DNA of 64,000 nucleotides from Schaalia canis (GTDB taxonomy: Bacteria > Actinomycetota > Actinomycetes > Actinomycetales > Actinomycetaceae): positions 90,511 through 154,510 of the forward strand of contig NZ_RQZF01000004.1 of the NCBI RefSeq assembly GCF_003858455.1. The letters run 5' to 3'. Below the pieces are notes generated by a model. It saw only the letters and a list, made by a program, of their open reading frames with translations. It was not told the origin of the DNA and did no database searches. Positions within the stretch are counted from its first letter, which is position 1; every line of letters starts with the position of its first letter. Below, in pieces: positions 54,413 through 61,195 of this stretch. The translations under genes were made by a program, and so were the position numbers.

Positions 54413-54529
54413 GGTGAACACCGGAGCGCAACTCACCCCGCCCTGCGGTACGGGCGCACCCCAGGCAGAGAGCCTCGCCCCCACCAAACCCCCAGTCTTT
54501 ACGCGCATCGACTCAAGGAAGGAGGCCCC

Positions 54530-55519
54530 GTGGCAACGACAGCATCCCACAGCGCACCAACATCCAGCAGTGCACTAACTCCCAACAGTGCACCAGCATC
54601 TGCGCACACCCCAACACGCCCGATCCGCCCTCGCAGCCCTCAGACCCGTGGATGGAGGATGCTCGTTCCCTACCTGTACCTCCTGCCCACCATCACCCTC
54701 ATGCTGGTACTCCTTGCCGTGCCCATCGTGATGGTCATTCACTACTCCTTGCAAGATGCGGTCATCACCAACCCCAACCCCGTCTTTGTTGGCATCAGCA
54801 ACTACGCGGCAATCCTCACCCACGCAAAGTTCTATACAGCACTGAAAAACACCGCGTTCTTCACCCTGGTCAGCGTCATCGCCCACATGATTATCGGCCT
54901 GGCCTTCGCACTCCTGCTCAACTCTGACAAAGTCTCAGCCATTACGCGCACAATCTTTCGCACGCTATTTGTCCTCCCCTGGCTGCTGACGGTCGCAATC
55001 ATCGCCATCTTGTGGCGGCTCCTCCTCAACCCCAATGGCGTGGTCAACTACATCCTCAACGCCATCGGTCTTATCAGTGGCCAGCAAGAATGGCTGGCTG
55101 ACCCCGATATGGCCCTGACCGTTGTCACGCTCATCAATATCTGGGCGGGCTACCCCTTCTTCATGATTAGCCTGCTGGCAGGCCTGCAAGGGATTTCCCC
55201 CGACCTGTACGAGGCCGCCGAGGTCGACGGCGCCGGGCCAATCCGCCGCTTCACCAGCATCACTATTCCCCAACTCCTGCCGGTGCTGACCTCCATGGCG
55301 CTGCTCGACATTATCTGGACCTCCCAACAATTCGCCCTCATTTGGATGACAACGGGAGGCGGGCCCCTGGACCGGACGGAAATGCTGGCCACCTACACCT
55401 ACAAGCTCGCCTTCTCGGACTATGACTTCGCGGCAGCCTCAGCAGCGGCTGTCCTCATCTTCATCATGTCGATGCTGCTTGCCGCCCTGTACGTCAAGAG
55501 CCAGAAACTGAGGGATTGA
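54530..55519 (+). CDS. Sugar ABC transporter permease (MalF/UgpA type)
   Basis: The 329-residue inner-membrane subunit has a Pro/Ser/Thr-rich cytosolic N-terminus of about 40 residues and six membrane spans. The EAA loop reads YEAAEVDGAGPIRRFTSITIPQL. The GTG start has AAGGAAGGAGG upstream. It is followed after one base by the second permease gene. Confidence 0.93.
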   Translation: MATTASHSAPTSSSALTPNSAPASAHTPTRPIRPRSPQTRGWRMLVPYLYLLPTITLMLVLLAVPIVMVIHYSLQDAVITNPNPVFVGISNYAAILTHAKFYTALKNTAFFTLVSVIAHMIIGLAFALLLNSDKVSAITRTIFRTLFVLPWLLTVAIIAILWRLLLNPNGVVNYILNAIGLISGQQEWLADPDMALTVVTLINIWAGYPFFMISLLAGLQGISPDLYEAAEVDGAGPIRRFTSITIPQLLPVLTSMALLDIIWTSQQFALIWMTTGGGPLDRTEMLATYTYKLAFSDYDFAAASAAAVLIFIMSMLLAALYVKSQKLRD

Positions 55520-55520
55520 G

Positions 55521-56366
55521 ATGAACCTCTCCAAACACGCCCGTCACATCCTGGCGAAGATCGGCGTCCTGATTGGCCTGACCTGCGGTGCTCTTTTTGC
55601 GGCCTCACCGATTGTGTGGATGTTCGTTTCCTCCCTGAAAAAGAACTCTGAAATCTTCGCCACCCCACCGCGCTTCATCACCGAAAATTCCAGCCTTGAC
55701 GCCTACGTTGCGATCTTCAACGACCCGCAAAAAGTGCGTTTCTTTGTCAATAGCTACGCCGTGGCGCTCTCGGTCACCCTCCTGACCCTGCTGGTGGCAA
55801 TCCTCGCGGCCTTCGCCTTCAGCCGCTTCACCTTCCCCGGGAAACGCATCCTCAACGTCATTATTATTTCCGTCCAATCCGTCCCACCCATCACCCTCCT
55901 CATCCCCTTCTTCGGGCTGATGGTCGCCCTCAAGCTCTACAACACCTACCAGGGCTTGATCCTCACCTACATGGTGTTCACCCTGCCCTACGCGATCATC
56001 ATGCTGACCGGCTACTTCAACACCCTGCCACGAGAACTCGACGAGGCCGCCAAGGTTGATGGGGCAACGTCATTTGGCGCCCTATGGCGGGTGCTAGTAC
56101 CGATTTCTATTCCTGGCATCGTGTCGGTAGGGATCTACACCTTCATGATTGCGTGGAACGAATACCTCTTTGCACTCACCCTCACGCGCACCAATGACAT
56201 GCGCACTGTCCCCATCGGTATTCAACTGCTGATGGGACAACACTCCTACGACTGGAACCAGATGATGGCGATGTCCGTCTTGGGGTCCATCCCCATCCTG
56301 GTGCTCTTCATCTTCTTCCAGAGGTACTTCATCGGCGGTATGTCAGCCGGTTCGGTGAAGAGCTAA
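55521..56366 (+). CDS. Sugar ABC transporter permease (MalG/UgpE type)
   Basis: The 281-residue second permease has six membrane spans and the EAA loop DEAAKVDGATSFGALWRVLVPIS. It pairs with the preceding permease. No ATPase gene is present, so a shared MsmK/UgpC-type ATPase encoded elsewhere must energise the importer. Confidence 0.93.
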   Translation: MNLSKHARHILAKIGVLIGLTCGALFAASPIVWMFVSSLKKNSEIFATPPRFITENSSLDAYVAIFNDPQKVRFFVNSYAVALSVTLLTLLVAILAAFAFSRFTFPGKRILNVIIISVQSVPPITLLIPFFGLMVALKLYNTYQGLILTYMVFTLPYAIIMLTGYFNTLPRELDEAAKVDGATSFGALWRVLVPISIPGIVSVGIYTFMIAWNEYLFALTLTRTNDMRTVPIGIQLLMGQHSYDWNQMMAMSVLGSIPILVLFIFFQRYFIGGMSAGSVKS

Positions 56367-56390
56367 ACAACACAACAGGAAGGAACTCCC

Positions 56391-57251
56391 ATGCTCGTAA
56401 CGGGTGACGCCATTCTTCAGGTGGCACATCATCATTCTTTTGCCGTCCCGGCATTCAATATCTCCAGCTACTCCATGCTTAACGCAGTAGTGGAAACCTG
56501 TGAGGAGCTCAAATCTCCCCACATTATTGCTATCCACCCCGACGAACTGCGCCACATTGGTGTGGACATGCTGCCCGCCATCATCCAAAAAGCGCACCGC
56601 TCGTCGGTGCCCACCGCCATTCACCTCGATCACGGGGCTAGCTATGAGCAGGTTCTCCTAGCTATTCAAAACGGTTTTACCTCGGTCATGATCGACAAGT
56701 CTCTTGAAACATGGGAAGTCAACGTCGAGCAAACCCGCCGTGTTGTCGAAGCCGCCCACGCCGTTGGATTATCAGTGGAAGCAGAGCTGGGCACGATTGG
56801 CGCCACCGACTCCTACGGCGAGGCCGGAACGAATGACATCGTCTACACCGACCCCGACGATGCGCTGCGCTTCGTTGAGGCGACCGGCGTGGATTCCCTC
56901 GCCGTTGCCATCGGGACACGCCACGGCCTCTACCCTGACGACCTGCAGCCTGAACTCAAGCTCGACCTGCTGGATCGCATTAAGGCCGCAGTGGATATTC
57001 CACTTGTCCTGCACGGTGGGTCCAATAACCCCGATGATGAGATTCGTCAGGCCGTCCAGCGCGGCATTAACAAGGTCAATATTTCCTCAGACATCAAAGC
57101 CGCGTACTTTACGCGCATGCGCGAGGTGCTCAAAGACCTGGGGGTCCGTGAACCTAATGTCATTGAGCCGCCCTGCGAAGAAGCCTTGCGTGAATGTGCC
57201 GCACAAAAGATTGAGCTGTTTGGCTCGGCAGATACGTTGCGTTTCTTCTAG
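56391..57251 (+). CDS. Class II aldolase, GatY/KbaY (tagatose-bisphosphate) type
   Basis: The zinc-dependent enzyme splits a ketose bisphosphate or monophosphate into two trioses. The catalytic aspartate and first zinc histidine are D80 and H81 in HLDHGAS; the other zinc ligands are H178 and H208 (LVLHGGS), with EAELGTIG at 130-137. The phosphate-binding NKVNISSD follows. The 286-residue length fits GatY/KbaY rather than the longer FbaA. The usual IGTAHG is IGTRHG here, an Arg in the active-site loop that may reflect a different substrate. A GGAAGGA sequence precedes the ATG. Confidence 0.9.
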   Translation: MLVTGDAILQVAHHHSFAVPAFNISSYSMLNAVVETCEELKSPHIIAIHPDELRHIGVDMLPAIIQKAHRSSVPTAIHLDHGASYEQVLLAIQNGFTSVMIDKSLETWEVNVEQTRRVVEAAHAVGLSVEAELGTIGATDSYGEAGTNDIVYTDPDDALRFVEATGVDSLAVAIGTRHGLYPDDLQPELKLDLLDRIKAAVDIPLVLHGGSNNPDDEIRQAVQRGINKVNISSDIKAAYFTRMREVLKDLGVREPNVIEPPCEEALRECAAQKIELFGSADTLRFF

Positions 57252-57314
57252 TTCCAGCGCCTGAGCCTCCTGAACGAGATGGCGGAATCACACAAAGAGT
57301 AAGGGAGTAAGACG

Positions 57315-58583
57315 ATGGGGTCGGGAGTGGTCCTCGGACTTGGCGGAAACGTTGATTTCGAGGTGGAATGGGATGCGCAGATCCTTCAGGCGTTGATGCG
57401 CGACTGTGAAATCAGCGCCGCCGAATGCGAGGCCACCCCCCGCATCGTTGAGGACGAGCGAGGGATGCTTGTCGCGATCCTCCATGCGATCCGCCACCAG
57501 AAAGGCATGGAAGTACGGGTGACGGACCCGCAAGCGCTGCGCAGTTTCGCTGAGCGCTTCAGCTACACCATGACCCTGGGTGGTACGAGTGTCAGGGCGG
57601 CAATCTGCCTGGATCGCCTCGGCGTAGGCTCCCTCGTGCACCTGGTATCAACCTGCCAGGAACTCCGCGACCTCTTGCCTGACAGGGTGCGTTACGTGTC
57701 GAGTGCACGCGAGGATAGCCTTGACCCGCATGTCATCATTCAATACCCGGCGGCACCGGACCTCCATTTCCTTGATGGCAGCCCCGTGTGGGAAGGTGCG
57801 CGCGAGGTGGGAGCGGGCGAGGGCCGCCCAAACCGGCTCATCTTCGTCAATGACCCAGCCAATGAACGAATGGCGATCTCTCCTGATTTGGCTGAACCGA
57901 TTGCCTCGGCGCAGGTTGTTGTCATTTCTGGTTTGAACGCCATGACCTCAGAAGAACTGCTCGCACGTCGTCTTGACGTGGTTGAGAGGATGCTCGCCCA
58001 AGTGCCCTCAGAGCAGCAGGGACGCGACTGCCTGCTTCCCCCGCCAGGTTTTGCTGGGCGGCCCGTCATCTACGAAGAGGCTGGTTTCCATCACGAGCAT
58101 CTGCGCCAACAGGTGTTGGCCAGCGCCCGCAGATGGGCCACCATCCACTCCATGAACGAGGATGAAGCCCAGCATTACCTTGGCCGCAGGGTGTCGATGA
58201 CTGAGCCGGAAGACCTCGTGAGCCTGATGAAATCCCTGCGGGTGCTTTCCGGCGTGCGCAATGTCGTGGTGCACACGGCCGACTATGCGGCGGTGATGGG
58301 GGAGGACGCGCAGGCGGTTGCCAAAGCTGCAGCCGTGGGCTGCCAGATGGCCTCCACGCGCTTTGCCTACGGGGATGACTTCACCGCCGAGGATTTCCGC
58401 GCGATGGCGAGGGTGGCGTACTCGCCGGTTGGCCTGTATTTGACAGCTTCACCGGTGGTACGGAAGGCGGGGGTCCACATTGCCCCCTCCCATGCCGTGA
58501 AGATTGCTGACCCGACGACCATTGGCTTGGGGGATGCCTTCGTGGGTGGCATGGTGTTGGCTCTGTCCCACGAAAGGGGATAG
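57315..58583 (+). CDS. ADP-dependent glucokinase/phosphofructokinase family sugar kinase
   Basis: The 422-residue protein has the features of the ADP_PFK_GK branch of the ribokinase superfamily. These are VVLGLGGNVDFEVEWD at the N-terminus, TLGGTSVRAAICLDRLGV, an ISGLNAM segment, the SMNEDEA motif, and near the C-terminus TIGLGDAF with the catalytic base D407. In archaea these enzymes use ADP to phosphorylate glucose or fructose 6-phosphate; whether this one uses ADP or ATP is untested. It closes the operon after the aldolase, and GGGAG precedes the start. It probably phosphorylates the ketose made by the isomerase. Confidence 0.82.
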   Translation: MGSGVVLGLGGNVDFEVEWDAQILQALMRDCEISAAECEATPRIVEDERGMLVAILHAIRHQKGMEVRVTDPQALRSFAERFSYTMTLGGTSVRAAICLDRLGVGSLVHLVSTCQELRDLLPDRVRYVSSAREDSLDPHVIIQYPAAPDLHFLDGSPVWEGAREVGAGEGRPNRLIFVNDPANERMAISPDLAEPIASAQVVVISGLNAMTSEELLARRLDVVERMLAQVPSEQQGRDCLLPPPGFAGRPVIYEEAGFHHEHLRQQVLASARRWATIHSMNEDEAQHYLGRRVSMTEPEDLVSLMKSLRVLSGVRNVVVHTADYAAVMGEDAQAVAKAAAVGCQMASTRFAYGDDFTAEDFRAMARVAYSPVGLYLTASPVVRKAGVHIAPSHAVKIADPTTIGLGDAFVGGMVLALSHERG

Positions 58584-58621
58584 GACCGTTTGCAGGCGGC
58601 GTCGGCCTAGGACGGGGTGCT

Positions 58622-58643
58622 CCCGTGGCGAATCCTCCACGGG
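58622..58643. terminator. Hairpin after the sugar operon
   Basis: CCCGTGG and CCACGGG form a 7-bp stem between the kinase gene and the convergent lipoprotein gene. Confidence 0.45.
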
Positions 58644-58688
58644 GCCACTTGCATTTGTGCAGGTCAGGAGAATTGCTCTAGGTGTCTT

Positions 58689-59447
58689 TCACTTGCAGCC
58701 GATGGCAAATTGGTGGCACTCGGGTTCGGAACTGCAGTCTTTACATTGAGGTGAGACAAAGTCTCGCTCAAGGGTGACAGGCACGTTGAGGGATTGCAGA
58801 TCAAGGATCTCCTGTTGAATTTCTGGTGAAAGAGCTTTCCAGGGATTTGCTGCGTCTACCGAATCCATGAAGGGGATTTGCCAACAATGCATGGGAATAA
58901 GTCGAATACCAAGGTGAATCGCACCGTCAGTGAAGCGCGCGTAGGAGATATCAGCGGCGCCGGACCCTACCTTCTGCTCAAGAGCTTGCACTCGTTCGGC
59001 GATATCTTGCTCTGAGAGGGCAGGCTTGGGAAGGAGCGGAAGATCAGTCTCGTAAATGTTAATGGCGTAGGTGGCAGTTCCTTGGGGAATACCAAAGAGT
59101 CCGCCGGAAAGCTTGAGGCAGTCCGCCTGGTTGTCCGCCGTGATGTAGTCCATGTCAACAGTGATGTTCCGTAGTTCAGGGTTGAAATAGACCCGTGCCC
59201 CTTTATTCATGGGACATTTGTTGCGGAAGTCGTGCAAGATGTCATCTTCTTCTGCGGTGATGCCATAGAGCAGAGGAGAGATGGGCGAGCCGGAGGATTG
59301 AGTTCCCTCCTGGCTTGCCACGAGATTCTCAACTGATTGTGAGGTATTTCCAGTCTCACGGTGAGATGGTGAGCTGCAGGCAGTAAGCGTGATAGCAGCA
59401 ATGATACTCATTGCTGCGTATCGGCGAAGGCTGTGTGTATGAGCCAT
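58689..59447 (-). CDS. Hypothetical lipoprotein, 252 aa
   Basis: The signal peptide (RRYAAMSIIAAITLTACSS) ends at the lipobox LTAC. The mature part has no family I recognise. It contains a Pro-rich middle (LPLLPKPALSEQDIAERVQALEQ) and four clustered cysteines at the C-terminus (CKDCSSEPECHQFAIGC), which suggests disulphides in an extracytoplasmic protein. Codon use is less biased than in the sugar genes. Confidence 0.7.
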   Translation of the reverse strand: MAHTHSLRRYAAMSIIAAITLTACSSPSHRETGNTSQSVENLVASQEGTQSSGSPISPLLYGITAEEDDILHDFRNKCPMNKGARVYFNPELRNITVDMDYITADNQADCLKLSGGLFGIPQGTATYAINIYETDLPLLPKPALSEQDIAERVQALEQKVGSGAADISYARFTDGAIHLGIRLIPMHCWQIPFMDSVDAANPWKALSPEIQQEILDLQSLNVPVTLERDFVSPQCKDCSSEPECHQFAIGCK

Positions 59448-59862
59448 GTTTTACCTGTCCGTATTAATGAGGAGAAAGCTCGACCATCACATCTTGCACG
59501 ATAGTTTGTAGAGGTGACAATGTAGCGAGATATCTGTCCAGTTCTATATCCGCTTGCGCACAGTTGGCGATTGGAGGCAGGAGATTTCAGTTCGACGCCA
59601 CTAATTTGCCAGACCATCAGTGTGAGAAGTGTCAGGTCTGGTGGTGAAAACCCTATTTGCATAGGTTGATACGGTTGGGATCAATGCGTTGGTTGAGACC
59701 GTTAACGGCATAGTGCACTCACGTCAACAACAGCTACAACAACGAACTAGCCATCGCCTAGGAGGAGAATCCAGGATGGTTCACACCTCGGTTTTCGCCC
59801 CTGTTGCGTATTTCCTTGCGTATGATTGTTTGAGGGTTGACAGTTTTCATCTGGGTGCTATT
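59448..59862. other. Intergenic region with a decayed IS end
   Basis: The region lies upstream of the lipoprotein gene and ends at the intact IS. No gene is supported. Bases 59761-59783 match the intact element's right inverted repeat at 18 of 23 positions, and the preceding CGCCTAGG matches the end of its transposase gene. It is a remnant of a related IS3-family element. Confidence 0.6.
59761..59783. repeat. Degenerate IS3-family right inverted repeat (remnant)
   Basis: The sequence runs GGAGGAGAATCCAGG and ends ATGGTTCA. It aligns without gaps to the intact IRR at 61141-61163 with five mismatches. TAG directly before it matches the transposase stop of the intact copy. Confidence 0.6.
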
Positions 59863-59912
59863 TGAACCGTCCTGGGTTTTGTTCCGGGGTGAAGCCTGAA
59901 AGGATGGTTCTT

Positions 59913-60224
59913 ATGCCGAAGCAATTTGATGTGGAGTTTAAGCAGCGCGCTGTTCGTTTAGTGAATGATCGGTTGGCTGCTGATGAGACGATGTCATTAA
60001 CCAAAGCGATTGGTGTGATTGCCAAGAAGCTTGGGGTGGGGTATGAGACTGTGCGGCGGTGGTATCACGACCCTGGGGTGAATCAAGACCATGAGAATGG
60101 ACCACTAGCAGCCGAGGTGAAGCGTCTGCGACGGGAGAACGCTGAGCTGCGCCAGGTCAATGAATTGCTCAAGGCTGCCTCGGCTTTTTTCGCCTCCGAA
60201 CTCGACCCCCGAGCCAGGAAATGA
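59913..60224 (+). CDS. IS3-family transposase OrfA
   Basis: The 103-residue DNA-binding subunit begins MPKQFDVEFKQRAVRLVNDR and has a helix-turn-helix (IAKKLGVGYETVRRW) and a leucine-zipper-like end (LRRENAELRQVNELL). ATG 59913 is preferred over upstream in-frame ATGs because AAAGG lies 9 bases before it. The 3' end contains CTTTTTTCG at 60184-60192. A -1 shift on T-TTT-TTC there continues in the orfB frame without a stop, giving the usual OrfAB fusion transposase. Confidence 0.9.
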   Translation: MPKQFDVEFKQRAVRLVNDRLAADETMSLTKAIGVIAKKLGVGYETVRRWYHDPGVNQDHENGPLAAEVKRLRRENAELRQVNELLKAASAFFASELDPRARK

Positions 60225-61141
60225 TCGCGTTCATCGATAAGTATCGTGATCGTTTCGGGGTAGAGTTCATCTGCCAAATGTTGGCTCACCACCGCATGGG
60301 TGGGTTTATGAGCGCGCGTGGTTACCGCGCTGCTAAGAGGCGCTTGCCCTCTCAGCGGTCTTTACGTGATTGCGAACTAATCCCTATCATGATTGATATT
60401 CACCGGGAGAATTATGGCGTGTATGGGGTGCGTAAGATGTGGCACGCCATGAAACGCGCCGGATACACTATTGGTCGCGATCAGGTAGCTCGCCTCATGA
60501 AAATGGCTGGTGTGCGTGGTGTGATCCGCGGGCGTAAACCCCTCACTACCAAACCTGCTAAGACTCCTGATGTTCGCCCCGACCTGGTTCAACGCAATTT
60601 CCGGGCTAGTGCGCCTAATCGGTTGTGGGTGGCTGATATTACCTACGTCAGAACACGTACTGGCTTCGTGTACACCGCGTTTGTTACCGATGTCTACAGC
60701 AGGAAGATTGTTGGTTGGGCGACCAAGAGTCGCCTCACCACCGAAGCCCTGCCCTTGGAGGCTTTGAATCATGCGATCGCTACCGCCAAAGGCAGCCTAG
60801 AGAGCTTGATCCATCATTCAGATCACGGCTCCCAATACGTCGCCATTGCCTACCACGAGCGCCTTCGCGATGCGGGGATTGATGAGTCCACCGGCAGCGT
60901 GGGAGACTCCTATGACAATGCCCTGGCCGAGAGTGTCAATGGCCTGTACAAAAGCGAACTGATCTACTCCCACACCTGGGAAGGATTAGCCGAAGTCGAG
61001 TGGGCTACCCTGTGCTGGGTTCACTGGTGGAACACCACCCGGCTGCATTCTGAGTTGGGGTACCGCACTCCACAAGAAACCGACAACCACTACTGGCGCA
61101 CCCACCGTGCCAACACACCCAATTTACGAGTCACCGCCTAG
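60221..61141 (+). CDS. IS3-family transposase OrfB (DDE integrase core)
   Basis: The rve-type catalytic domain has the DDE residues in WVADITYVRT, HSDHGSQYVA and DNALAESVNGLYKSEL, with the HTH_21 region IHRENYGVYGVRKMWHAM before it. The frame overlaps orfA by 4 bases (ATGA) and is open back to the slippery site at about 60185, so the functional product is probably the frameshifted OrfAB protein. The stop TAG sits at the inner edge of IRR. Confidence 0.93.
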   Translation: MIAFIDKYRDRFGVEFICQMLAHHRMGGFMSARGYRAAKRRLPSQRSLRDCELIPIMIDIHRENYGVYGVRKMWHAMKRAGYTIGRDQVARLMKMAGVRGVIRGRKPLTTKPAKTPDVRPDLVQRNFRASAPNRLWVADITYVRTRTGFVYTAFVTDVYSRKIVGWATKSRLTTEALPLEALNHAIATAKGSLESLIHHSDHGSQYVAIAYHERLRDAGIDESTGSVGDSYDNALAESVNGLYKSELIYSHTWEGLAEVEWATLCWVHWWNTTRLHSELGYRTPQETDNHYWRTHRANTPNLRVTA

Positions 61142-61195
61142 GAACAAAACCCAGGACGGTTCAATTTCATCCCAGACGGAAAGGGTGTGGTGGGT

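Larger units (their letters stand above)
59863..61163 (+). mobile_element. Intact IS3-family insertion sequence, 1301 bp
   Basis: The element is bounded by perfect 23-bp inverted repeats (59863-59885, beginning TGAACCGTCCTGG, and 61141-61163). It is flanked by a 3-bp target duplication ATT (59860-59862 and 61164-61166). It carries orfA and orfB in overlapping frames, with a slippery T-run. Both frames and both ends are intact, so it is probably active or a recent arrival. Confidence 0.93.
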
